From Sitta carolinensis (taxonomy: Eukaryota > Chordata > Aves > Passeriformes > Sittidae): a DNA stretch of 64,000 nt. Location: contig CM063288.1 in NCBI GenBank assembly GCA_032173965.1, forward strand, positions 15,418,501 to 15,482,500, given 5' to 3'. Below, piece by piece: positions 11,601-22,472 of the stretch (its first letter is position 1; each line of letters opens with the position of its first letter). Both the position numbers and the translations under genes were made by a program. The notes under the pieces were generated by a model that saw nothing but the letters and a program-made list of their open reading frames with translations, did no database searches and was not told the origin of the DNA.

Positions 11601-14600
11601 AGTGTTAACAATGCCAAAGTTGTGGCCATATGGGCCATTCATTTAAGAGCTGGACTCCATGATCCTTGTGGGTCTCTTCCAACTCAGAATATTCTGTGAA
11701 ATAAAAAAATAACTCCTTAAATTTCAGCTTACAGTTCTTTAGACCAGCTGTTGAAAGGGTGGAATGGACAGGACTGCCCTTCCCAGGCAAGCGTGAGGCA
11801 AGGGAGCAATAGCACAGCCATTTTTGGACTCCTCAGCCAGTGTCTGACTTCATATTTTCTCAATCTGTGCCCAGCCCATGTCAGTAGGGAAAAATATGTT
11901 GTTGGTTCAACCAAAAATCAGTAGCTAAAACACAGAAGGAAACTACCCAGAGATCCACAATCTTATGCTTCTTTTACTGCTGAGTGGCAGCATAGCTGAA
12001 GTTGGTTTTGAGTTGCTGCAAAGCAGTGTTAAACAGCAACCCTCCATGAGGTGATATCCAAAGAAATAGGGTAGTTTTACATGACTCACCTTTACATTTA
12101 AAGTTTCTGAAAATGGAAGGAGTATTTTGGATGATTGTGCAAGAGAGCTTCCCTCTGTTAGCAGAGCAATCTCCAGCATTCTACCTGCAGTCTTTATTTT
12201 TCACTACTGCCAGAAGGCAGTGTGAGGACTCTTGGGGAAAGGTGTCGGTGCACATTTAAATTCTGGTGATGCCTATAGCTCAGCCAGTCTGTATTTCTGA
12301 GAGGTACTTTTCACAGGCATTGTGTCTGATGATCCTTGCCATTGGGAAACCTGCAGGGTGAAATGCAGTAGTGAATGTACAAAACAGAGGGTCTGGGTGG
12401 TAGGAAGAGGTAATGAAAACAACAGGGTGTGCTCAGCTTCTGGTCAGCTGATGCAGGAATGCAGGTAGTTGACAGATCAGGTGTTAGGTTTTGTGCTGTG
12501 CCCAGTGCAGGATTTGCTTTGTGCCTTTCCATCAGAGAATTAACTGTTACCACTTCTGAGGAGCAGTAGCAATGGGGTCCACCAGGAATAGTCTCCATGT
12601 GGTAATGCTAGGTTTTGTGTTCACTTTGTTTTCCTTGTTGTTCACATTATGTGTCCTCTCTTTCCTACAGATCAGCTTTTCTGGCAGCTCATATTCCTCT
12701 CTTCCTGTACCCCTTCCTGCACACGGTCAGCAAGACGCGTCCGTTTGAGTACCTGCGGCTCACAAGCCTTGGAGTCATTGGTAAGCAGCAGAGCGATGCT
12801 GGAGCACTGGTCTCTTACTGAGTTAGAGCAGGTCATGCTGTGGGTATAGAGACCTGCATGATCAAAGTCAGAGATCTCTTGTTATTGGGATTTTCCAAGT
12901 CCTGTAGTAGTAAGAGAAGAGAGCTGCTCTTTTTCCATTGTGGAGGCAGACTCCTCTTCCTTTTCACTTATTAAAAACCCGCTGAAGTCTAAATTCATTG
13001 CCAAAAATATGTTTCTTTGAGTACAAGTACCTGCAGACTTCTTGTACCTTCACCCTCAGTCCTCCCAGAGTGGCACTGGGATGGGTAGATGCAGGCCAGG
13101 CTTTCTTTGGGTTTCTGTCATTGATTGGGTGTATTTTCCCTGTCTTCCCCTTTCCAGTTTTTTTGGTCTTTTTTTTTAATTTTTTCCTTCTTTTTTTTGC
13201 CCAAGTAATTTTTCTCTCAATACGTAGAGTCTTAAAATGTCTTAAACTGCATTTCTTCCTCCCAGAAGTTTCTGTAGGTGCCATGATCCTCTTGTGTTTG
13301 TGTTACTACTAAGGGAGAGCCAAGAGTGCATCCCCTTTCTGAAAAGTAAACAACCCCCAAACCCATTACTTTTACACTGATACTTTTACCCTGCCAAAAT
13401 GATTTCTTCTCCAGCCATATGCTGCAGCATGTCTAGGATGACAGTTGCTCTGCCTGGCATTCAGACTGAGTGGTTTCTGGGGAGGGCAGAGCACAGGCCA
13501 TCTTTGAAAGGTGAGATTTTTTGAAACCGTTTATCATTTACTGATTTTGGGTTTTGTTTTTACTTCAAGGGGCCTTGGTGAAAACCGACGAGCAAGAAGT
13601 GATAAATTTCTTATTGACAACAGAAATTATCCCCCTGTGCTTACGTATTATGGAGTCTGGCAGTGAGCTCTCCAAAACGGTACCTTTTTTTTTGTTTTAA
13701 TAAAGACACTTCGTTGTTCATCTCTGACTGACAGGGCAGCCAGTACCCTGCAGAGCTGGCTTCTTTGCTGTTGCAAATGCTGGGACAAGTCTGGAGTTTT
13801 TACCTCCTCCTCCAAAAACAAACAGTCCAAGACCTGAGGCTGCCTGAGTGGCCTGGAGGTAGTTGGCCTCTTACGCAACCTGAATCCAGTCATCTTGTAC
13901 GCTCTGCTTTGTGTCCATCTCTTTTCTTTAGCCAGAGATGCCAGGGGTGGTGTACTGTCCTGCAAGTTCTTTTGGCTTCTAAGTTTCACTGAGTGAAGCA
14001 TTTCCTTCCTGTTGGAAGGCTTTTCAACTCTGGGGCTGACTTGAAAAGAGCACCACACAAAGGCTGTCCCTTTTCAGGGTAATTAAGTTGTTTATATGCC
14101 TTGTTTTCTGCTTTCTCCCCATTCTAGGTTGCTACGTTTATTCTTCAGAAAATCCTGCTGGATGACACAGGGCTGGCATATATCTGTCAGACTTATGAGC
14201 GGTTTTCCCATGTTGCCATGATACTGGTGAGGTTATTTGTTTTTAAAGTATTTGTGTCTAAAAAAGAAAAAAGTTACGCTATAGCAGCCAGCTTCTTCAG
14301 CAGCTACTTTACTGCTTTCTGGCTGGAGCACAGGACGAGGGAGACAAATTGCTTGTAGCACTGTAGTTCTGCTTCCATGTTTTCTTTGTATACTTCTGGT
14401 TTGCATGTCAAGAGAACACATTAGTTGTGATATACTAAGTGCCCAAGACAAAATAGGTAAACCTCTTCAGAGAAGAAAAAGATTTTCCAAAGTTGTGGGT
14501 GTTTCCAGTTGCTGGTGGGATGTGAATTGATTTAATTTTATGTAAGAATGATCACACAGTTCAGATCATGGATCTGTGTCCCATCCCTGTCTCTCACAAC

Positions 14601-17600
14601 ATGTTCAAAGAGCAGGGCAAGTATATATCATACTTGTCCTCATAACAGTCCCACAGCTGCCAGCTACTTTCAGCTTTGGATTTCTGGGGCCACTTGTGGG
14701 GTTTCCATGTAGTAACCCCCAGTGTTTGTCCCATCCACCCCTTGAACCCGTGGAAACTTTTTGCACCCACAGTGTCTTTGACCAAGGAGTTTCACGGGTT
14801 TCCTATTTGCTGCCTGGAACACCACCCTCATTTTTTTCCTTTCTGAATCTGGTTCCTCCTATCTGCTGCATATGCTTTAATTTTTGTGTTGGTATACAAA
14901 GAGAGCAAACAAGTTTTGTCCATTCTGTGATCTCTGTAAATCACAAGTTTGGGTACTCAAAATTTGTTCATCCCAGGAGTAATAGCCCCAGCTTGAGCTT
15001 TATCTTTGAGCTTGCCAAGGGGAATGCAAGTCTACCCTGGAATAGTTATTGCCATGCTTTTGCATGTGTTTGTTTGCTTTTTAAAGTGTGGTCTCAGGAG
15101 AGTAAAATGCAGCCGTAAGTTAGGCACTTAGCAATGCTGGTTTTCTGACTAAATGTTAATATTTTCATTAGGGATATTTACTTGTCTGTTTTTGCAAATA
15201 TAAAGAAAATAATGCCTCCTATTCACCCACAAACAGCAAAATATGAATGATTTTGAGCTGATATCCCTAATATCCAATGTGATGTGATTTTTGCGTTCAA
15301 GAAGATAGCTTTGATGAAAGTACATCTGACTTGGGGGCAAAGTAAAGGATGCAATTAGAAAGTCTGAGGTAGGGGAGGGAAGGAGACCATGCCATTCCCA
15401 GAGGTGAATTCTTCCATGTACAGAAGGATACCACAGAAGGATGTGGGTGTGTAAAGCTGTATTAGCATGTGTAGTCCTACCACTGGGTGAAGCACTGGCA
15501 GGATGAATATTCCATAGTGCAAGGGAGAAAGATGAAAATGTAAACAGACTTTTTCGTTGTCTATTTCAAAAATCAGGATAGTATACTCCTGTCTAAGGGT
15601 GATGATTTACTTCTGTGTCTGCTGATAACTGAGTAAGATGTCACACAAGTATTACATGCTTTTAGAAGAGCAAGTTAGTATTTTCCATCCAGGAGCTCTC
15701 TGAGGAGTTTGTGGTTATTTATTTTGAAGAAATAATTGGTATTCTGGGGAATTGCTAAGAACAGGAAGCTTGCAAAAGGGCAGACAAGGAGTACGTGCTA
15801 ATTGCTAGCAGCCAGGATATCCAAATACAGGTGAATTTGGCTAATGGGGAAAATGGTTAATGCTAGCCAATGTAGTTTACAGGAAAAAAAAAAAAACAAC
15901 AAATTTATTGGACAGATGTGATTGACTCCTAAATACAAGTCAGCAGTCTGTTAAATTCTTCAGAGCACTGTTTGCTCAGCTGGGCATGTTCAAAGGTGCA
16001 GCCATGTGTAAAGCCCTACCTAGAATGAGAAACAGAGATGGAGCCAGGAAGATCTGTCTATGCCTTGCTTCCCTGGAACAGCTTCACAAGGGATGTAGCA
16101 GAAAGAAAAATTGTACTGTTTGGATACATGCTAAGACCAGATAAGGATCTTCCTACACATGGTGTGGGTGAGCCCAGTCCTATAGCCTGGCTTTCCAGGG
16201 TATTGCTATTGTCTTAAAAGGATGTTGAAATTAAGGGAATGCATTCTCTGCATAAGAGAACAGGTGGTGTTGCAGAGCTTGGGAACACACCTCATGGTGT
16301 CACTCAGCCTGAGTTTATCAAAAGTGTTTGGAATGGGTCTGTTTTCCATGAGGGGGAAACCCCAGGCTCTCTTTAATCTCACAAAGAGTTGCTAAGTAGT
16401 CCTAGGAAGATAAAAATTAAACAGAAATGAGATGAGCTTTCCTGAGCTGCTGGGAGAACCCTTTCCAAGTCATGGCAAGCTGCCATTCTCAAAGGCATCT
16501 TGGCAAGCAGCATCAGGCTCCATGCATGGGTGTCTAGATAAAGGTAATGGGCTGTGCTGCGCAGGAGGCCACAGTGAGTGATTTAATGATCTTTCCCAGT
16601 CTCTGTTGATTGTGAAGCTGTTCTTTTAAATGGGTTTAACTGGTGGCACTGGCCTCTGTCAAACAGGGTAAAATGGTCCTGCAGCTCTCCAAGGAGCCAT
16701 CGGCACGTCTGCTGAAACATGTCGTCCGCTGCTACCTTCGCCTTTCTGATAACCCCAGGTAAACATTTTAAGAGTTTGGGCAGGGGCTTCTCCTGTGCCC
16801 TTGGAAGCACAGTTCTTCGGTTCTTCTCCACAGTGCCCACCTGGGAGGGAATCAAGGTTCCTGGTCTTTCAGCCTTAGCTCAATGTGGAAGATAGGTGGG
16901 ATTTTTGCATTGATTTTTTTTCTTGCTAGTCACAGGAGCTTTTATGGTACATGGGAGAAACAGTGACTGTTGGGGGAATTGTGCAAATTCCAGCTGTGCA
17001 GGTTATTACTGCCTGAACTCGAATGTAGCTTGAACAAGATACAAAGGAGGGCCTGAGGTGGGAGGTACATTTATACTCTCCCTCTTCTGCATCAGGCAGG
17101 CTGTTAGCAGTAGATGAAAGTTGAGAGAATACAAACTGATCTGCTGACCAGTAGCTCTGCCCAAAGCTGCTGGGTGTGTGTTTGTTGCCTCAGTCTCTCC
17201 TGGCATCGCATCACTTTGCTGCTGGGTGTCCGGGTGCAGGGGCTGCCTGACAGGGTTTAGTGTGTGGGGTGGGAGCTGTGCTGGCTGGCTGGCTGAGTGC
17301 CACCTGCTGCAATGCTGCTGCTCAGTGCTTTCCTTGGCTGGCTCTGGCAGAGAGACCTTCAGGCAAAGGAGCACTGTGTCCCCAGTGGGCTTTGCTCCCC
17401 TCTTGCCCCTGTGAGTTTATTTGTTGGGCCCCGTTTCTTGTCTCTTGATGTAGGGCACGTGAAGCTCTCAGGCAGTGCCTTCCTGACCAGCTGAAGGACA
17501 CCACCTTCGCCCAGGTTCTGAAGGATGACACCACCACCAAACGCTGGCTGGCTCAGCTTGTCAAGAACCTGCAGGAGGGTCAAGTCACTGACCCACGGGG

Positions 17601-17622
17601 CATCCCTCTTCCTCCGCAATGA
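5626..17622 (+). CDS. CNOT9: CNOT9 (RQCD1/CAF40), CCR4-NOT complex subunit, complete
   Basis: Eight coding exons: 5626-5649, 10561-10740, 11118-11233, 12671-12780, 13570-13679, 14128-14226, 16667-16758 and 17454-17622. Every junction is GT-AG and the phases agree. The CDS is 900 nt, giving 299 aa, the same length as human CNOT9. The protein begins [20 protein letters not shown] and ends [17 protein letters not shown]9 is an armadillo-repeat scaffold that joins the CCR4-NOT deadenylase and binds tryptophan-containing partners such as GW182/TNRC6, linking miRNA repression to poly(A) shortening. The first coding exon supplies only eight codons and is followed by a 4.9-kb intron. The gene shares a CpG promoter with USP37. 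No frame damage was found. Confidence 0.97.
5650..10560 (+). other. CNOT9 intron 1 (4.9 kb)
   Basis: The first 250 bases are still part of the CpG island. One LTR-like element lies at about 8437-8845. The rest looks unique and has no coding signature. Short open frames near 9.2-9.8 kb show no family resemblance. Confidence 0.7.
8437..8845 (+). mobile_element. LTR-like element, avian endogenous retrovirus
   Basis: It begins TGTCCTGGTTCTGGTCAGAG and contains TTAGTTATTAGTTTTCTTACC, then a TCCTATCTCAATCTGTGATC stretch and a GGGAGGGAATGAGTGAGT tail. This is the order I recall for another passerine LTR family. It lies in CNOT9 intron 1 in sense orientation. The 3' end is degraded and I could not define a target-site duplication, so both boundaries are approximate. 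Confidence 0.65.
11639..11702 (+). mobile_element. CR1 LINE 3' end fragment
   Basis: The stretch around GAGCTGGACTCCATGATCCT and GGGTCTCTTCCAACTCAGAA, ending ATATTCTGTG, is the classic 3' terminus of avian CR1 elements (tract naming 'gactagatgatcc...cttccaac...attctatga'). It is a short 5'-truncated copy in CNOT9 intron 3, sense strand. Confidence 0.8.
14227..16666 (+). other. CNOT9 intron 6 (2.4 kb), nothing recognised
   Basis: Canonical GTGAGG donor and CAAACAG acceptor. The intron holds a short A-rich run near 15883-15900. It also holds one 180-codon open frame (14576-15118) with no recognisable domain, which I regard as chance. Confidence 0.6.
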
Positions 17623-19070
17623 CTGCTGGGGGAGGTGGGGCACTGGAGAAGAAACAGCTCAGGTTTACAAAGAACCAGGAACAGGTGACCTCTTCTGCAA
17701 CAAATCGGGCATGCCAGCTGGCTGCCGGCCTGACGGACCATCCCACCCAGCCAAAGGGCTGCTCTGTAGCAGTGCAGCAAGCCTCCGGGGATCCCAACAC
17801 CAGCAAACGCTGATACTACAGCTTCAAAAAAAATCAATAAAAAAAATCTGTATAGATTCCAGTCTCTCCGGGAGGCTTGGGCGGCATCTCTTTCCCCACC
17901 TCCAGGCAGGGGGTAGTGCAGATGTCCACTCTTCCAGCAAACTCAGCCTCCACCCAAGTGGTGCATGACAGCAGGTATGCGTGCCATGTCCTTCCAGTTC
18001 CTTATCACTTCTTGTTTACATGTCCATTTAGATGAGTGAACTGAATAAAAGCTGATCCAGTTGTTTTATCCCCTCCTAATACTGCTACTCAGCTGCAGGT
18101 AGCCTAGGGACAGCTTTTTTCCCTGCCAGCACATCCTTGCTCCTGGTTCTGTATCCTTCTGGCACAGTGAGTTTCTCTCTTCCTTTCCTTTGGTGCGGAG
18201 GAAGTGGCTGCAGCCAGGCCACTGCAGTGCTTGCCCCAAGAGGAGGGGCAGATTACTTGCAATGAACCCAGATGTCATAAGGTTGCTTCCCATGGCTCTG
18301 GGGAAGAAGACAGCAGGATTGTGCCTCTTGTGCTGTAAATAGTGCACTCCCACAGCAGACCAGCGGCCAGAGGCTGATGTGTGCTGGCCTCTCATCTAGA
18401 CCTGGGAAGGCTGCTGGCTGGCTTATCACGTGGAGCTCGGCGTGAGGGCATCTGCCTTGAGGTGGTGGGCAGGCCACTGACTGATCCCCTGCTGCCTGCA
18501 GGCTCTGGGTATGCTGCCTTCTGCACCAGTGCTGCCCGCCAGGCGCCTCTCAGTCCTGTGCCCTCCCTTCCCCCCTCCTCCTGCTCCTCTGCCAGCCAGG
18601 TGCATACGTTTCAGCTTTGAAACCTGCCTTGGCATCTGCCGTGGCCGTACTGCAATTAAACTGGACCAGCAGCCACTTACCTGTCTCTCCTGTGCCGAGG
18701 GGCTAATGTGGCCGCAGCGGGCTCTCAGAAGTGGTGGAGGAGCTCCCAGACTCTGCGGCAGCAAAGCCTGCTCTTGGCTGCAGGCAAGCCTGGGCAGCTA
18801 TTTAATTTCTCCCCCCTCTTCGAGTAGCCCATTTTGCTGATCATCTGCAGTGTCGTGCCAACAGTGTCTTAAATCCTGCCATTTCCCTTCCCTCCTCCTC
18901 ACAGCCTTGCATAACAAGGGCAGAGCACAGACTCTTCCTTGCCCTCGGGTTCATGTTTTATAACCATTGCCTTTTCTCTCCTTTTCACCCTGACCTTGCC
19001 AGGGTGTGAAAATGCTTCTGTTTGGTTGATTTTTTTTTTTTTTTTAATTCGAATTAATAAATAATAAAAC
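17623..19070 (+). terminator. CNOT9 3' UTR with alternative polyadenylation signals
   Basis: AATAAA occurs at 17836-17841, at 18044-18049 and within AATAAATAATAAAA at about 19056-19069. The last follows a T15 run and would give a 1.4-kb 3' UTR. Which signals are used cannot be told from sequence. No coding sequence is evident in this stretch. Confidence 0.6.
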
Positions 19071-19089
19071 CCCAGCCAGCACAGATTAG

Positions 19090-20010
19090 TCCTCGTCTGG
19101 TCTCTCGGGCGGGTGGGGGCAAGCGGCGCGCTGGGGTTTTATTGCAGATGGGAGGAAGGGCGGGATGTGCCGTCTTCGAGGCATGAGCTGGAAAAAGTGG
19201 CCTTAGGCTGGCTACGACCGTGTGGCGCCGCATCTCTTCTGGGGCAGGTACTGCGGAGGGGATGCTGCTCTGTTTTGCTGTGCGGGAAGGTAGCGAGCCT
19301 GCCAGGGAGGGAGCACTCGCTGCCTCCTTGAAGCTTCTTTGCAACGCCGGCACGCTCTCCCGGCGTCCCGGTCTGTTAGAGCATCGCCCACCCGAAAGTT
19401 TAGTCCCTGCTCCGCACCCTTTGCTCCGAGCTCGGCCTGCCCTAAGGCTGCCCCAGCTTGGATCCCCATGAGTGGAAGTGGGTCTGGGGACAGGCAGGCT
19501 CAGCCGGAGGATAAGAACGGGGTCTCGACCCCAAACGGGGGGGTCCGCAGGGTGCTCCCAACCCGGCCGGCCCCGCCACAGTCTTCTTTACCCGCCCCCC
19601 GCGCTCCGCCTCGGGAATGGCGTGACCTTAATCCGAAGCGACCTTGAGAGACAGCGGCTGCGGGGGCCGGGGGCGTCCCGCGGGGGCGGGGGACCGGGGT
19701 CCGGGGGAGGGCTCGCCGCCCAGGCGCTGCCGAGGGGCGGGCAGCCCCGGCTCCGTGCTGCTGCTGGCGGTGGAGCACTGGCGGAGCGCTGCGGAGCGGC
19801 AACGGAGAGCGGGTACGGACCGGGAGTCCTGCGGAGGGGAGGGGGCGTGGGCTGGTACGGGGCTGCGACCTCCAGGCTCTGGGAACCCCAGGCTCCGGGC
19901 CCCCCTCTCTCGGGCTGCGGTGCCCCGGGAGGCTGCACGGCTGAGATGGCGCGGGGCAGAAGTGCGGGCGATTTTGTTTCCTTTGCCGTAAGGTGCGATT
20001 TGTCCCCTGA
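19090..20010 (+). promoter_or_regulatory. Isolated CpG island between CNOT9 and PLCD4
   Basis: This 0.9-kb block is strongly GC- and CpG-rich and is flanked by ordinary sequence. It lies downstream of the last CNOT9 polyadenylation candidate and 2.5 kb before the first PLCD4 coding exon. A distal PLCD4 promoter with a noncoding first exon is the simplest reading. A promoter for an unannotated noncoding RNA is also possible. Open frames through it are the usual consequence of high GC and match no family I know. Confidence 0.6.
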
Positions 20011-22472
20011 GCCCCACATCCCCTGGGGTTTGTCGCCCCATCCCGGAGCCCTTTGTCTGTTCCTCACCTCACCTTCAAGCCCTTCTGCCCCCGTCAGCTG
20101 CCGGCTGAGCAAAGCTCTAGGACACGGGCAGTTTGTAAGCGCACCGGGCAGCAAGGTGTTGGGGGTGCCTGAAGGGGGGTGAGGGCGTCATCCTTCCCTG
20201 CTCTGGCTTGGCCACCCGTATGGTGGCATTTTATTCTGCCGGGCGACCCTGCACTGGAACGGCTGGGAACCGCTCTCACTCACTGGCCCTCCAGCTCTCC
20301 TGGGGCCTTTTGCCACAGGAGAGACGCTGCAAAGGCTCAGAGTGTGCTGGAGTAGCTGAGGCTGTTCGGGCAGCAGGCAGCTGCCCTGCGGGAAACTCGC
20401 GGGTGGGTTTCTGCAGACCCTGGCTCTCATCTCGCTTGGCTCAACAGTGAAATTCAGACTGGGGCAAGGGGGCCTGCATGGGATCAGGCTGCGAGGGGCT
20501 CATGGCATCCCTCACACAACAGGACAGAGCAGAACAGAGGTGTCCTTGCCATCCACATGCTCTTCCTTGTGATTCCCTGAGCTTCCTTAGGTTGGAAGGG
20601 ATCATCCCTTCTTTGCTGCATTTGTGGGGAAGGCACTGCTCCGTGGATGGGACTGGGCATACTTGGGCTGTGCTGGGAGCCTGGAAGGACTGGCACTGGG
20701 GGAGGAATTTAGCTCCAAACTCTCAGTGTGGTTGTGGGCCCAAGGGCTCCAAGCTGCTCTCTTGCATGCTGCCACCTTGTTCACATGCATGGCAGGGTGC
20801 CAAGAGGACAGAACTGTTGGTGGCACTGAGCCCATCTTTGTCCCGTCCAGCATGTCTCCCTGCTTCTCCAGCTCTGGTGCCTTTTCCTCCACCCCAGCTT
20901 CCCTAAGGCATGCCCATCTCCCTCATCTGCTGTGGCACAGGGGCTGCAGACCTGGTGAGCACCTGGGGCTGTGGCTCTGAAGTGGCTGTGGCAGGTTAGG
21001 TGTTGCTGGAAACAGGAGAGTGCAGATGGGATGACTGGCATTGTCCCCCCTGGTATCCTGAGGGCCATGGGGCTGAGAGCACACTGCAGAGGGTGGTGTG
21101 GGGTGCTCCTGGAGCTGTGCTAGCCAGCATCATGGCACCAACTCGGAAGGATGCAACTGGAGCACAGGGCTGCCCCCCATTTTTGGGTGCAGGCACTCCA
21201 AGTTCTGGGCCTGTGGGTCAGTACCATGTGGGTTGGATGTGGGAGGATACAGGCACTGCAGCAAGTCCTTGCAGTCTAAACCTTACAAGGACCAGTGTTG
21301 GGAAAGCACAGCCCCAGCACTAGGCACTACTGGAATGCATTTGGGATGGCACCCCAGCTGCTCCATGTCTCCAGCAGCATGTGAGGTCTGAAAGAGTGGA
21401 CAGATGATCATCCTCTGTGTCCTGGGGACAGCCAAACAGCCACAGCTTGCCCCACAACTAAGGTGTCTTGCAAGAGCAGAGCCACAGCCCTGGCCAGAGC
21501 TGTTCTGCCCTGCTGAGCCACACTGAACAGGGAATTGCTTCTGCCTGGCCTGAGAGCCCACAAGGGTCTGGCAGTTGGGCTTAGCAGCTGCCTGCATGCT
21601 GACGGCACTGGCTATTCCCAGCCCTGCATGACCGGTGCCTGTGCTGAGTCAGGGACCTAGGGCACAGCTGCCACCCCTGCACCCTGGCACAGAGCCCTTT
21701 GCTCCCAGGGGCCCTGGGTCTTGTCCTGCACCCAAATCCCAGCCCACCAGCTGCACCATCCGCTCCTCCAGGGCCCAGCTCCAGCACCTGGGCGACAGGC
21801 ACATCCAGTGATTTGTCAGCGTAATTAAAGTCTCAACAGCCTAATCAAAGCCTCATTGTCCAGTAGTATTTATAGTCCCACTCACTGCCATGTGCTGCCT
21901 GTACAGCTGCGGGTTCAGTCACTGCCTGGGGTGCTGGTATTCCCTGGGGAGAAGAAACTGTAGGAGCTGAGGGTCATTGCTCTGTGTTCCCTTCCTTGCT
22001 ATCACAGCTGGGCCTCTCTCTTCCTTTCAAATTTGCTGGTTGGGGTAATTTCCTAGGTGGTAGAGGTGTTCCTGGGCTCTGCCAGAGCAGTTTTTCCTGG
22101 TTTCAGGGGCTGCTTCTTACCTGGAAGCAGCAACCCATGAGCAGCAGTGCTCTGGTACGCACTGGGCTGTCAGTGCTGGCAAGTTTTTCTGTTTTCCACC
22201 AACACCTTTTGAGCTCCGGCTTCCCGGTAACACAGATTAATATTTCATGAGTATGGCGGTGTGAACTCGACACTTAAGGAATGCAATGACCCAGCAGGAG
22301 ACAGACACAGGTGTGCTCAGATGTGGGCAGGGGCACACACCTTGCACACACATGGGTATGGCTGGAGCCCACTCGGCAGGATGTGGGCACAGCATGAGGG
22401 TCTGACCTTGCTTCTCCCAGCCACTTTCTCTCTTCCCTCCCCAGCAGCTGCCAGCGTGGAGAAGGCAGAGCT
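20011..22472 (+). other. PLCD4 upstream/intronic region, mostly unassigned
   Basis: No exon or clear repeat was recognised except the motif pair at 21822-21861. A weak CR1-like phrase (GGTTGGAAGGGATC) occurs near 20592. Confidence 0.5.
21822..21861 (+). promoter_or_regulatory. Two adjacent 20-bp AT-rich motif units, candidate regulatory element
   Basis: TAATTAAAGTCTCAACAGCC is followed directly by TAATCAAAGCCTCATTGTCC, with 14 of 20 positions matching. The first has a homeodomain-type TAATTA core; the second has a TCF/LEF-like ATCAAAG. A TATTTATAG lies just downstream. It stands out from its GC-rich surroundings. Function is inferred only. Confidence 0.3.

Noticed and set aside
14576..15118. 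180-codon open frame in CNOT9 intron 6
   Set aside because: No family resemblance, ordinary intronic composition, and no splice or start context. It is probably chance.
19472..20182. 236-codon plus-strand open frame and opposing frames in the isolated CpG island
   Set aside because: Same GC-driven effect; no recognisable motif and no consistent frame signature.
20585..20640. CR1-like phrase GGTTGGAAGGGATC
   Set aside because: Only about 15 bases resemble the consensus; too short to call.
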